A DNA stretch of 64,000 bases from Saccharothrix ecbatanensis (GTDB lineage: Bacteria > Actinomycetota > Actinomycetes > Mycobacteriales > Pseudonocardiaceae). Positions 44,121-52,637 of the stretch are shown here, piece by piece (positions within the stretch are counted from its first letter, which is position 1; each line of letters opens with the position of its first letter). The stretch covers positions 5,952,001 to 6,016,000 of the forward strand of contig NZ_JACHMO010000001.1 in the NCBI RefSeq assembly GCF_014205015.1, read 5' to 3'. A program made the translations under genes and the position numbers. The notes below the pieces were generated by a model. That model made no database searches and was not told where the DNA came from. It saw nothing but the letters and a program-made list of their open reading frames with translations.

Positions 44121-45740
44121 CTACTCGACACCGACAACCAGCAGCGCGTCCCGCTGTCCGCCCTGGTACGCGGCCAGTTCCACCTCCGGGTGGGCGACGC
44201 GGAGGTGATCTTCCAACACCCGCTCGATGCCGTCGGGGGCGGCCCGGCCCAACAGCACGGTGACCAGTTCACCGCCGCTGGCGAGCATCCGGTCCACCAG
44301 CCGGCACGCCAGCCCGCCGACGTCCGCCGCGCCCGGTTCGATGAGCACGACCTCGCCGTCGAGCATGCCGAGCAGGTCGCCGGGCTCGCACCGGCCGACC
44401 CAGGTGATCGCCTCGCGCTCGGACACCGCGACCTCGCCGCGCCTGGTCGCCGCCGCGGCCTCGGCCATGGCGACCGCGTCGTCACCGGCCCGCCGGGACG
44501 GCGAGTGAACCGCCAACGCCGCCAACGCCTGCACCAGCGAGAACGTCGGCACCACCACAACGTCCTGACCCGCGGCGACGGCCTGGGCGACCGCCTCGTC
44601 CAGCGGTTCGCGCAACGACGGGTCACCGGGCAGCACGGTCACCTGCCTGGCCCGCGTGCTGACCACCACGGCCAGCAGGTCGGCCGCCGTCACCTCGTCA
44701 CCGGGCTCGAACACCACCGCGCCCTCGGACCGGAACAGCTCGGCCGCGCCTTCTCCCTCGACCAGCGCCACGATCGCCCGGTCGCGCACGAAGCGGGGCG
44801 CCTGAGCGGCGATCTGGTCGGCGAACCGGGCCACCGTGATCCGGTGCGGCCGACCGGCCCGGATACCCGCCTCGACGGCCGCGCCGATGTCGTTGCAGTG
44901 CACGTGCACGGTCCACAGCCCGCCGCCGTCGCCGACCACGGCCACGCAGTCGCCGATCAGCTTCAAGTCGCCCTTCAGCCGCTCGATCTCGGGCGAGCCG
45001 TCCGGCCGGTCGTCCAGCAGGTACATGACCTCGTACTCGAACTCCGACGAACCGGCCTCACGCGCGGTGGTGAGGGCGTCGCGCGGCACCGGGACGTGCC
45101 CAGGAAGGTCGTACGAGGGAGGGTCGTCGACCACCCGCCCGGTGATCACCGCCGCCAACGCGTCCAGCAGCACCACCAACCCCCGGCCGCCCGCGTCGAC
45201 CACACCGGCACGTGCCAGCACGGCCAACTGCCGGGGCGTGTTCGCCAACGCCTCCGCACCGGCCTTCGCGGCCACCGTCACAACGTCGTCCAGCTCGTCT
45301 GACGCGCAGTTCCGGGCCGCCTCCGCCGCCGCGTGCAGCACGGAGAGCACGGTGCCCGCCACCGGCTCGGAGACGGCCGCGGTGGCCAGTTCGTCGGCCC
45401 GCAGGAGCGCCCGCCGCAACGACGTGCCGGACGCCGTGGAAGCGCCCTGGGCCGCCTCCGCCAACCCGCGCAGGACCTGGGACAGGATCACCCCGGAGTT
45501 ACCCCGCGCGCCGGCGAGCGCGCCACGTGCGAGGGCCGCCAACGCAGCCCCCACGGTGTCCACCGGAGTCCTCAACAACGCGTCCAACGCCGACCGCATG
45601 GTCTGGAGCAGGTTCGTCCCGGTGTCCCCGTCCGGCACGGGGAACACGTTGATGCGGTCCAGGTCCTCCCGGTTGGCGTCCAGGGACCGCACACAAGCGT
45701 CCGCCCACTTGCGCACCGCGACCGCATCGAGAGCCCGCAT
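44121..45740 (-). CDS. fakA: DAK2-domain fatty-acid kinase-like protein
   Basis: 539 residues. The N-terminal DhaL/DAK2 nucleotide domain has N-V-F-P-V-P-D-G-D-T-G-T-N (Asp37, Asp39) and G-A-R-G-N-S-G-V-I-L-S-Q (about 98-109). The C-terminal half is the FakA type with E-Y-E-V-M-Y-L-L near residue 230 and H-V-H-C-N-D-I-G. FakA phosphorylates fatty acids presented by a FakB (DegV) protein; no fakB is adjacent. The start M-R-A-L-D-A-V-A-V-R is chosen by homology, without a clear ribosome site. It lies directly upstream of recG. Confidence 0.85.
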   Translation of the reverse strand: MRALDAVAVRKWADACVRSLDANREDLDRINVFPVPDGDTGTNLLQTMRSALDALLRTPVDTVGAALAALARGALAGARGNSGVILSQVLRGLAEAAQGASTASGTSLRRALLRADELATAAVSEPVAGTVLSVLHAAAEAARNCASDELDDVVTVAAKAGAEALANTPRQLAVLARAGVVDAGGRGLVVLLDALAAVITGRVVDDPPSYDLPGHVPVPRDALTTAREAGSSEFEYEVMYLLDDRPDGSPEIERLKGDLKLIGDCVAVVGDGGGLWTVHVHCNDIGAAVEAGIRAGRPHRITVARFADQIAAQAPRFVRDRAIVALVEGEGAAELFRSEGAVVFEPGDEVTAADLLAVVVSTRARQVTVLPGDPSLREPLDEAVAQAVAAGQDVVVVPTFSLVQALAALAVHSPSRRAGDDAVAMAEAAAATRRGEVAVSEREAITWVGRCEPGDLLGMLDGEVVLIEPGAADVGGLACRLVDRMLASGGELVTVLLGRAAPDGIERVLEDHLRVAHPEVELAAYQGGQRDALLVVGVE

Positions 45741-45941
45741 GGCGGCGAGGGTACGGAACTGCCGGGCGTCGAGGTCGATGTGGTGAGCACAAGTGCTGTT
45801 GAGGACGTTGCAGCCCGATCGAGTGATCGTTCGCCGCCCTGCAAGCGATTCGTTCATACGTTCGATACCGTGGACTATGTGGGGGGCTGTCAGGCTGAGT
45901 CGGCCGATCGCGGCGTCGTATGTCGTGCCGGGCCGTCGGGT

Positions 45942-46835
45942 GTGTCGGTCCGGGATCGTCTCAGGGGGCTGACGGTCGAGGACGAGAGGCTGTTGCGCCT
46001 GCTGGGGCGGCATCTGGGGTCGTTGGCTTCCGGCGACCTTGGCCGCTGGTACATCACAGCCTCCTGGCAGCGCCCACCCACACCGACTGTCCCGTGGCCG
46101 GCAGCTCGCACGGCGGGCGTGGTCGGCGTGGACTTCAACGCCGATCACCTCGCCTGCTATCGGCACGGCAACCCGGTCGGCGGGCCGCACCGGTTCTCCT
46201 TCGACCTGTCCGGTACCGCGGATCACCGTGACGCCCAGATCCGCCACGCCCTCACCCGCCTCCTGCACTGGGCCGAGCAGACCGACGTCACCGCGATCGC
46301 GGTCGAGGACCTGGACTTCTCCACCGAGAAGACCCGGTAGAAACACGGCCGCCGCAAACCGTTCCGGCAACTGATCTCCGGCATGCCCACCGGCAAGCTC
46401 AAGGCCCGACTGACCGCCATGGCCGCGGAAGCCGGCCTGGCGATCGTCGCCGTCGACCCCGCGTACACCAGCAGGTGGGGCGACCAGCACTGGCGCAAGC
46501 CGCTGACCACCGGCAAGCGCACCATGACCCGTCACGACGCGGCTGCGGTCGCGATCGGACGACGCGCCCTCGGCCACCCGATCCGGCGACGGACGGCACC
46601 GCCCCACGACGACCGGAGCGATCGTCGCGGGCATCGGACCGCCCAGACCGCACCAGGTGACCGCAGGCGTGACGGAAACCGCCCGCCCACCACGGACCAC
46701 GCCCACCGAAGCGTGCCGCCGAACGGGACGAGAACGCGGCGACCCAGCACATCCACCACCGTTCAGGATGCGCGCAGTGACCAGCAGCGGGTCCAAGACC
46801 CACTCCCGAGCACTGGATCAGGAACCGGTAATTGA
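45942..46835 (+). pseudogene. TnpB-like (IS200/IS605-family) gene, internally deleted, with nonsense codon
   Basis: One frame (about 298 codons) shows TnpB-type RuvC motifs. The N-terminal piece L-T-V-E-D-E-R-L-L-R-L-L-G-R-H-L runs into G-V-V-G-V-D-F-N-A-D-H (RuvC I), followed by A-I-A-V-E-D-L-D-F (RuvC II), V-D-P-A-Y-T-S-R-W-G and T-R-H-D-A-A-A-V-A-I-G-R-R (RuvC III). An in-frame TAG at 46338-46340 interrupts it between T-E-K-T-R and K-H-G-R-R-K. The N-terminal half expected in full-length TnpB is missing. No TnpA is present. It sits in the fakA/rpmB divergent gap and is probably non-functional. Confidence 0.75.
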
Positions 46836-46842
46836 CCCGATT

Positions 46843-46871
46843 TTGAGGCAGAACGGCCCACCGGCTACCCT
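46843..46871 (+). promoter_or_regulatory. rpmB promoter
   Basis: TTGAGG (46843-46848) and TACCCT (46866-46871) are separated by exactly 17 bases, a good SigA-type match for this genus, ~90 bases upstream of rpmB. An 11-base direct repeat GATCAGGAACC occurs at 46816 and 46936 on either side. Confidence 0.55.
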
Positions 46872-46962
46872 GACTGGGTTGCCATGCCCGGCTGAGGCTT
46901 GTGCACGCTTGCGCGCCCGCCGGGGCGTGAGTACCGATCAGGAACCTTAAGGAGTGGCTGAC

Positions 46963-47154
46963 GTGGCTGCCGTGTGCGACGTCTGTGGCAAGGGGCCGGG
47001 CTTCGGCCATTCTGTCTCGCACTCCCACCGGAAGACGAACCGCCGGTGGAACCCGAACATCCAGACCGTGCGCGCGAAGGTGTCCTCTTCGACGCGGCAG
47101 CGGCTGAATGTGTGCACCTCGTGCCTGAAGGCGGGCAAGGTGGTGCGCGGCTGA
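46963..47154 (+). CDS. rpmB: 50S ribosomal protein L28
   Basis: 63 residues, zinc-ribbon form with C-D-V-C-G near the start and C-T-S-C near the end. The motif [19 protein letters not shown] is diagnostic. GTG 46963 (A-A-V-C-D-V-C) is chosen by homology, with AAGGAG eight bases upstream. Followed by a strong terminator. Confidence 0.96.
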   Translation: MAAVCDVCGKGPGFGHSVSHSHRKTNRRWNPNIQTVRAKVSSSTRQRLNVCTSCLKAGKVVRG

Positions 47155-47175
47155 GACCCGCGCCGAGAGCTTGGT

Positions 47176-47209
47176 GAAAGGCCCCCGGGATTCGTCCCGG
47201 GGGCCTTTC
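47176..47209 (+). terminator. rpmB intrinsic terminator
   Basis: GAAAGGCCCCCGGGA (47176-47190) and TCCCGGGGGCCTTTC (47195-47209) form a perfect 15-bp stem with a TTCG tetraloop, directly after rpmB. The A/T ends of the stem could also serve the convergent repeat-protein gene. Confidence 0.92.
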
Positions 47210-47248
47210 GTCGTCTGCCGGGCGTTCACGCGGCCCGAACCATCGCGA

Positions 47249-47725
47249 TCATGTGTGGAAGACCTCGGCATGCCAGTCGGCGACCCACCCGCCGTCACCG
47301 AAGTCCAACGCCGCCGTGCACGTGTAGGTGTCGCCGTCACACCACATGCCGGTTACGGGCACGGGGTCGCGCTCCACCGCCGCGCGGTCGTGGTAGACGT
47401 CGACGCTCCAGCGCGCGACCCACCGGCCGTCGCCGAAGCGGAGGTTCGCCGTGCAGGTGTAGGTGTCGCCGTCGCACCGAAGGCGCGTGACCGGCACCAT
47501 GTCCCGGGTCTCCGCCCGGCCGTGGTAGACGTCGACGTTCCAGTCGGCGAACCACCGGCCGTCACCGAACTCCAACGCCGCCGTGCACTTGTACGTGTCG
47601 CCGTCACACCACACGCCGGTTACGGGCACTGGGTCCTTGGTCGTCGGCTCGGCGAGCGCCGAACCGCCGAACACCAGTGCCGAGAGACCGACGAGGAGTG
47701 CGACGAGTGCTTTCTTGAGTGTCAT
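47249..47725 (-). CDS. Secreted protein with three tandem Cys-containing repeats
   Basis: 158 residues: a signal peptide (M-T-L-K-K-A-L-V-A-L-L-V-G..., cleavage about A-L-A at 25) and three copies of a ~44-residue unit. Each copy has P-V-T-x-x-x-C-D-G-D-T-Y-x-C-T-A-x-L-x-F-G-D-G-x-W-x-A-x-W-x-x-x-V-Y/F-H. Cysteine pairs are 40/47, 84/91 and 129/136, probably one disulfide per unit. The DNA copies are also very similar, suggesting recent duplication. Family not recognised; the regular aromatic pattern suggests a small beta-sheet binding module. Monocistronic. Confidence 0.7.
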   Translation of the reverse strand: MTLKKALVALLVGLSALVFGGSALAEPTTKDPVPVTGVWCDGDTYKCTAALEFGDGRWFADWNVDVYHGRAETRDMVPVTRLRCDGDTYTCTANLRFGDGRWVARWSVDVYHDRAAVERDPVPVTGMWCDGDTYTCTAALDFGDGGWVADWHAEVFHT

Positions 47726-47853
47726 GCCCTCGACGCTGGCAGCGGGAACCGCCGTCGGACAGACCGGTCATCCCGTGGCACCGGCGGACTACCGGCCGGA
47801 ATGACGGCGCGCCCGCCAAACATCACCGACCGTGACGGAACCGCCACTACGGG

Positions 47854-48528
47854 CTACGACAGCTTCCAGTCCACCGGCTCCGCGCCCTGCGCCACGAGCA
47901 GCTCGTTCGCCTTGCTGAACGGCCGCGAGCCGAAGAAGCCGCCCGCCGCCGACAACGGGCTCGGGTGGACCGACTCGACACACCGGTCCGCGCCCAGCAA
48001 CGGCTTGAGCGCACGCGCCTGGCTGCCCCACAGGATCGCGACCAGCGGCGAGTCCCGCTCGGCCAGCGCCTTGATCGCCTGCTCGGTCACCGGCTCCCAG
48101 CCCTTGTTCCGGTGCGAGTTCGACTTGCCCGGCTGCACCGTCAACGCCCTGTTCAGCAGCAGCACGCCCTGCTCGGTCCACGGCGTCAGGTCGCCGTTGG
48201 ACGGCTTCGGGTGCCCCAGGTCGGCCATGTACTCGGTGTAGATGTTGACCAGGCTCTTCGGGATCGGCCGCGTCTCCGGCGACACCGAGAAGCTCAGGCC
48301 CACCGCGTGCCCCGGCGTCGGGTACGGGTCCTGGCCGACGATCAGCACGCGCACGGCGTGGAACGGCTGCTGGAACGCCCGCAGCACGTTGTCCCCGGCG
48401 GGCAGGTAGGTCCGCCCGGCGGCTACCTCCGCCCGCAGGAACTCGCCCATCGCGGCGATTCGACCGGCGACGGGCGCGAGTGCCGCGGCCCAGCCGGCTT
48501 CCATGATTTCCTCAAGCGGACGTGCCAC
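47854..48528 (-). CDS. ung: Uracil-DNA glycosylase
   Basis: Family 1 UDG of 224 residues removing uracil from DNA. The catalytic water-activating loop V-G-Q-D-P-Y-P has Asp67, and the leucine-loop motif V-H-P-S-P-L-S has His188. [17 protein letters not shown] and F-S-K-A-N complete the pattern. Neighbour to a gamma-carbonic anhydrase-like gene and thiL, as in related genomes. Confidence 0.96.
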   Translation of the reverse strand: MARPLEEIMEAGWAAALAPVAGRIAAMGEFLRAEVAAGRTYLPAGDNVLRAFQQPFHAVRVLIVGQDPYPTPGHAVGLSFSVSPETRPIPKSLVNIYTEYMADLGHPKPSNGDLTPWTEQGVLLLNRALTVQPGKSNSHRNKGWEPVTEQAIKALAERDSPLVAILWGSQARALKPLLGADRCVESVHPSPLSAAGGFFGSRPFSKANELLVAQGAEPVDWKLS

Positions 48529-48542
48529 GGCGGAAATCTATC

Positions 48543-49064
48543 TCAGTCGAGCCGGCGCAGTTCCTTGCGGTACAGCAAGATGTTGGCCACGTACTTGTCG
48601 ACCGCGAACTGCCAGGCGCCGTCCGGCACGACGTATCCCTCACGCACGCGGGCGGGCACGCCGAGCGCCATCGACCGGGCCGGCACGTGCCCCTCGAACG
48701 ACACCACCGCGCCCGCGCCGACGATCGCGCCCGTCTCCACCACGGCGCCGTTGAGCACCACGGAGCCCGAGGCGATCAGGCACTTGTCCGCGATGGTCGC
48801 GCCCTCGATGTGCACGTTGTGCCCGATGACGCACTCCGAGCCGATCAGCGTCGGGTGCACTTCGGTGCAGTGCAACACGGTGCCGTCCTGGATCGACGTC
48901 CGCGCGCCGACCTCGATGCGCCCGTAGTCACCGCGCAGCACGGCCTGCGGCCACACGGACGCGTGCGCGCCGATCCGCACGTCGCCGATCACCGTCGCGT
49001 CGGGGTGCACGTAGGCGTCCGGGTGGATCACCGGCTCGTAGTCGCCCAACGCGTAGATCGCCAT
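48543..49064 (-). CDS. Gamma-carbonic anhydrase / left-handed beta-helix protein
   Basis: 173 residues with hexapeptide repeats (for example V-I-G-D-V-R-I-G, V-V-G/V-V-S patterns) forming a left-handed beta-helix. The zinc region reads L-H-C-T-E (His65) and G-H-N-V-H-I-E-G (His82, His85, Glu87). The usual second H-x4-H partner at position 87 is Glu, so classic zinc coordination and carbonic anhydrase activity are doubtful. Gene is 14 bases before the ung start region and after a GNAT gene. Confidence 0.82.
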   Translation of the reverse strand: MAIYALGDYEPVIHPDAYVHPDATVIGDVRIGAHASVWPQAVLRGDYGRIEVGARTSIQDGTVLHCTEVHPTLIGSECVIGHNVHIEGATIADKCLIASGSVVLNGAVVETGAIVGAGAVVSFEGHVPARSMALGVPARVREGYVVPDGAWQFAVDKYVANILLYRKELRRLD

Positions 49065-49082
49065 CGCGGTCCCTTCCGGCGC

Positions 49083-49562
49083 TCAGATCTCCTTCGCGAA
49101 GCAAAGGCTTTCCGGATGATGCCGGTACACGCCGAAGTTGTCGATGCGCGCGTATCCACTGGTTTCGTACAGCCGGATCGCCTCGGGCTGCCGCAACCCG
49201 GTCTCCAGCACCATCCGCTTGCGCCCGGCCGCCCGCGCCGCCGTCTCCAGCGAGGCCAGCACGACCCGTGCCAGCCCGCGCCCGCGCATGGCGTCCGCCA
49301 CGTACATGCGCTTGATCTCGGCGTCCCCGGTGCGCAGCGAGTCGGTCGCCACGTCGTGGGCGCGCCACCCGCCGCAGGCCACCGGCTCGTCGTCCACGTA
49401 CCCGACCGCGAAGTGCCCCAAGGGCGCGGCGAACTCGGCCGGGTCGACCGGCGTGACGTCCCCGTCGCCGTAGCGGGTCACGTAGACCTGCTGGAGGTCG
49501 GCGATCAGCTTCACCGAGTCTGGATGGTCATACGCGAGCGTGAATAGTTCCACACTCGCCAT
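49083..49562 (-). CDS. GNAT-family N-acetyltransferase
   Basis: 159 residues. The acetyl-CoA loop I-K-R-M-Y-V-A-D-A-M-R-G-R-G-L-A-R-V-V-L is near residues 83-102, with E-T-G-L-R-Q-P-E-A-I-R-L-Y-E-T-S-G-Y afterwards. ATG at 49562 follows GGTAGGTAGC and lies five bases after the thiL stop, so it is in the thiL operon. Substrate unknown. Confidence 0.85.
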   Translation of the reverse strand: MASVELFTLAYDHPDSVKLIADLQQVYVTRYGDGDVTPVDPAEFAAPLGHFAVGYVDDEPVACGGWRAHDVATDSLRTGDAEIKRMYVADAMRGRGLARVVLASLETAARAAGRKRMVLETGLRQPEAIRLYETSGYARIDNFGVYRHHPESLCFAKEI

Positions 49563-49567
49563 GCTAC

Positions 49568-50533
49568 CTACCGCCAGTGCTCCCAACCAGGGGGTTTCTC
49601 GTACGCCCGGCCGTCGACGGTGACCCCGCTGCCGTGCCGGACCGTGCCGATGGTGCGCCATCCCTCGGGTACCGCGGCCGGCTCCGGGAACGTCGCCGCC
49701 AGCGCGTGATCCTCGCCACCGGTCAACGCCCAGTGCCGGGCGTCCGCGCCGAGCGCCGCCGCGACGTCGATCAGCCGCGGATGGACTTCCAGCAGTTCGG
49801 TGCGGATGTCGATGCCGATGCCCGACTCGTCCGCGATGTGCCCGAGATCGGCCAGCAGGCCGTCCGACACGTCGATCATCGCCGTCGCGCCCGCCGCCGC
49901 GGCCTGGGGTCCGGCGGCGTAGGGGGGTTCGGGGTTCCGCTGGGCGCCGACGACCGCGACCGGCGACCGGAAACCGCGCTGGAGCACGGCCAGTCCACCG
50001 GCCGCCCAGCCGAGCTTCCCGCACACCGCGACGACATCACCCACTTGCGCACCGGATCGGGTGACGGGCTCCAGACCGCCCATGTCACCGAGCGCGGTAA
50101 CGGAGATCACCAATGTCGCGGACGACACCATGTCGCCGCCCACCACACCGGCTCCCGCGACCGTCGCCTCCTGCCACAGGCCGGCCGTGATGCCCTCGAT
50201 CACGGACGACTGCGTGTCGGCCGGGCACGCGAGGCCGATCAGCAAAGCCGTTGGCATCGCGCCCATGGCGGCGACGTCGGCCAGGTTCACGGCCGCCGCC
50301 TTGCGCCCGACTTGCTCAGGTGAGGACCAGTCGAGTCTGAAGTGGACACCCTCGACGAGCACGTCGGTGGACACCACCACGCGGCCGTCGGGCGCCGCGA
50401 CCACGGCCGCGTCGTCACCCGGCCCCAGCAGGGTCGTGGGCGGCTGCGTCCGACCTGCCGTCACCCGGCGGATGAGACCGAACTCACCCACCTCAGCGAC
50501 CGTGTCCGCGTTCCGCGGCGGCTCCGGACGCAC
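49568..50533 (-). CDS. thiL: Thiamine-monophosphate kinase
   Basis: 321-residue PurM-like kinase making thiamine diphosphate. Motifs: L-G-P-G-D-D-A-A-V (about 37-45), V-S-T-D-V-L-V-E-G-V-H-F, K-A-A-A-V-N-L-A-D-V-A-A-M-G-A, and the ATP/Mg motif I-D-V-S-D-G-L-L-A-D-L-G-H. GTG start. Operon thiL-GNAT-gamma CA-ung. Divergent from the small Lrp-type gene. Confidence 0.95.
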   Translation of the reverse strand: MRPEPPRNADTVAEVGEFGLIRRVTAGRTQPPTTLLGPGDDAAVVAAPDGRVVVSTDVLVEGVHFRLDWSSPEQVGRKAAAVNLADVAAMGAMPTALLIGLACPADTQSSVIEGITAGLWQEATVAGAGVVGGDMVSSATLVISVTALGDMGGLEPVTRSGAQVGDVVAVCGKLGWAAGGLAVLQRGFRSPVAVVGAQRNPEPPYAAGPQAAAAGATAMIDVSDGLLADLGHIADESGIGIDIRTELLEVHPRLIDVAAALGADARHWALTGGEDHALAATFPEPAAVPEGWRTIGTVRHGSGVTVDGRAYEKPPGWEHWR

Positions 50534-50630
50534 GGTTGCCTCCCGTTCTGAGCATTCGGAACCCCAACTGGGGTACGTTGCTGTCCACGTTCCTACCCCG
50601 ACCTAACCTGTCGCGACGAAGGGGCACGCC

Positions 50631-50864
50631 GTGGTGCACGCATACATCCTCATCCAGACCGAGGTCGGAAAGGCAGCCGCCGTGGCGGCTGAGATTTCCG
50701 GCATCCCCGGGGTGGCCACCGCGGAAGACGTCACCGGACCGTACGACGTCATCGTCCGCGCCGAGGCCGACACCGTCGACCAGCTTGGACAGCTCGTGGT
50801 CGCCCGTATCCAGAACGTAGAGGGCATCACGCGAACCCTGACCTGCCCTGTCGTGCACTTGTAG
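50631..50864 (+). CDS. Stand-alone Lrp/AsnC ligand-binding (RAM) domain protein
   Basis: 77 residues containing only the RAM/SAM effector domain: V-H-A-Y-I-L-I-Q-T-E-V-G-K, I-S-G-I-P-G-V-A-T-A-E-D-V-T-G-P-Y-D-V-I-V-R. No DNA-binding domain. Such proteins oligomerise with ligand and may modulate Lrp proteins. GTG start. It sits upstream of the DUF3515 gene in the conserved thiL-Lrp-DUF3515-ddl order of actinobacteria. Confidence 0.9.
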   Translation: MVHAYILIQTEVGKAAAVAAEISGIPGVATAEDVTGPYDVIVRAEADTVDQLGQLVVARIQNVEGITRTLTCPVVHL

Positions 50865-50884
50865 GCCCGTGTTGTCATAACCGG

Positions 50885-51463
50885 GTGGCACAGGAACCGG
50901 AACCCGCCTCGCTGCTCCCCCGACCGCTGCTCGCCGTGGCCCTCGGCCTGCCGGCGCTGCTCGCGGCGGGCGTCGCGGCCGTGGGCCTCTTCCTCGGCGC
51001 GAGCGGCAAGGACGAGCCGGCCGATCCGTCCGCCGACCACTCCGGGCCGGTCGCGCTGGTGCCCGTGCCGGCTCCGAAGGCCGAGTCGGACGAGTGCAAG
51101 GCGTTGGTGAGCGGCCTGCCGATGCAGCTGGTGTCGAACGGGGTCACGTTGCCGCGCCGCGAGTTGGCGTCGCCCGCTCCCGCCGGAGCGTTGGCGTGGG
51201 GCGACAAGCAGCACGAGCCCGTCGTGCTGCGGTGCGGTCTGGACCGGCCCAACGCGCTCACCCCGACCTCCGAGCTGCGGACCGTGTCCGACGTGACGTG
51301 GCTTGTGGTGTCCGAGGGTTCGGCGTCCACGTGGTACGTGGTGGACCGGCCGGTGTACGTGGCGCTGACCGTGCCGTCCGACGCCGGCACGGGACCCTTG
51401 CAGGACATCTCGACCACGATCCGAGACACGCTCGCCAAGGGCCCCGTGGACACCAGGGGTTAG
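50885..51463 (+). CDS. DUF3515 membrane-anchored protein
   Basis: 192 residues with a membrane helix at 14-36 (L-L-A-V-A-L-G-L-P-A-L-L-A-A-G) and an outside domain. That domain has D-E-C-K-A-L-V-S-G-L-P, V-V-L-R-C-G-L-D-R-P and T-W-L-V-V-S-E-G-S-A-S-T-W-Y-V-V-D-R-P-V-Y-V-A-L-T-V, matching the actinobacterial DUF3515 family beside ddl. Two cysteines could form a disulfide outside. Convergent with ddl; 13-base gap. Confidence 0.88.
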   Translation: MAQEPEPASLLPRPLLAVALGLPALLAAGVAAVGLFLGASGKDEPADPSADHSGPVALVPVPAPKAESDECKALVSGLPMQLVSNGVTLPRRELASPAPAGALAWGDKQHEPVVLRCGLDRPNALTPTSELRTVSDVTWLVVSEGSASTWYVVDRPVYVALTVPSDAGTGPLQDISTTIRDTLAKGPVDTRG

Positions 51464-51476
51464 CGGTACGAGACGG

Positions 51477-52544
51477 CTAGCGCAGGCCGGTGCCGCGGGC
51501 GATCGCGGTCTCGACCAGCGTGGTGAGCAGGGTCGGGTAGTCGATGCCGGTCTCGGCCCACATCCGCGGGTACATCGAGATGGGCGTGAAGCCGGGCATC
51601 GTGTTGACCTCGTTGACGACCAGCTCGTCGTAGTCGGTGACGAAGAAGTCGACCCGGGCCAGGCCCTGGCAGTCCAGCGCGCGGAACGCGGTGACGGCCA
51701 TCTCCCGCAGGTCGCGGATCACGTGCTCGTCCAGCTTCGCCGGGATGTCGAACTCGCAGACGTCGTCCAGGTACTTGGCGTCGAAGTCGTACCAGTCGAC
51801 CTCGCCGCCGACGATGCGCAGTTCGGCGGGCAGCGACGCCTCGACCCGGCCGTCCGGGAACTCCAGCACGCCGCACTCGACCTCGCGGCCGGAGACGGCG
51901 GCCTCGATGATCACCTTCGGATCGGTCTTGCGGGCCAGGGTGATCGCGCTCTCGAGGTGGGCCCAGTCGACGACCTTGGAGATGCCGACGGACGACCCGG
52001 CGCGCGAGGGCTTCACGAAGACGGGCAGCCCCAACCGTTCCCGGTCGGCCTCGGTCAACGTCTCCTGGTCGCGCCGCAGCACCACGAACTCGCCGACGGG
52101 CAGGCCCACGCCCTTGAGCAGGCGCTTGGTGAACTCCTTGTCCATGGCGACCGCGCTGGCGAGCACACCCGGTCCCACGTAGGGGATGTCCGCCAGTTCC
52201 ATCAGGCCCTGGATGGTGCCGTCCTCGCCCCACGCGCCGTGCAGGACGGGGAACACCACGTCCACCTCGGCCAGCACGTCGTTCGGCGCGACGGGCACCA
52301 GTTCGCTGCCGGACACGGGAACCAGCGCGTTGACGGTGGGCAGCTGCCGGTCCCGCGTCTCCAGCGCCTTGGTGTCGTCGGCGCCGATCACCCACGAGCC
52401 CGCTTCGGTGATGCCCACCGGCACGACGTCGAACCGGTCCCGGTCCAGGTGCGGCAGGACACTGCCGGCGGACAGGCAGGAGACCATGTGCTCGCTGCTG
52501 CGCCCGCCGAACACCACGGCGACCTTGGTCTTGCGCTGTGTCAT
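51477..52544 (-). CDS. ddl: D-alanine-D-alanine ligase
   Basis: 355-residue ATP-grasp ligase for peptidoglycan precursor synthesis. N-terminal [15 protein letters not shown]-binding segment [47 protein letters not shown] as metal/active-site loop. The residues expected of D-Ala-D-Ala (Tyr/Ser) type rather than D-Lac type are probable but were not resolved. Convergent with DUF3515. Confidence 0.95.
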   Translation of the reverse strand: MTQRKTKVAVVFGGRSSEHMVSCLSAGSVLPHLDRDRFDVVPVGITEAGSWVIGADDTKALETRDRQLPTVNALVPVSGSELVPVAPNDVLAEVDVVFPVLHGAWGEDGTIQGLMELADIPYVGPGVLASAVAMDKEFTKRLLKGVGLPVGEFVVLRRDQETLTEADRERLGLPVFVKPSRAGSSVGISKVVDWAHLESAITLARKTDPKVIIEAAVSGREVECGVLEFPDGRVEASLPAELRIVGGEVDWYDFDAKYLDDVCEFDIPAKLDEHVIRDLREMAVTAFRALDCQGLARVDFFVTDYDELVVNEVNTMPGFTPISMYPRMWAETGIDYPTLLTTLVETAIARGTGLR

Positions 52545-52572
52545 GGCTCGGACCCTACCCGGATGGCCTAAC

Positions 52573-52637
52573 CGCGTGAGTCCTACGTTCAGAACGCGTG
52601 AGTCCTACGTTCAGGACCCCCGAATTCAACGCTCAGG
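52573..52637. repeat. GTGAGTCCTACGTTC repeat family, copy B
   Basis: Two direct GTGAGTCCTACGTTC units (about 52576-52590 and 52598-52612) followed by GACCCCCGAATTCAACGCTC. It matches the right arm of copy A (4663-4749) with few differences over more than 60 bases. It lies between the mocR stop (inside the repeat) and the ddl start region. Confidence 0.85.

Noticed and set aside
44121..46796. A longer fakA-like protein starting ~350 codons upstream.
   Set aside because: The extra part is low-complexity, antisense to the TnpB-like remnant and ends at the family start M-R-A-L-D-A-V; the DAK2 domain begins right there.
46816..46946. GATCAGGAACC direct repeat as target-site duplication of an insertion.
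   Set aside because: The copies are 120 bases apart flanking the rpmB promoter, not the TnpB-like remnant, so they do not mark its ends.
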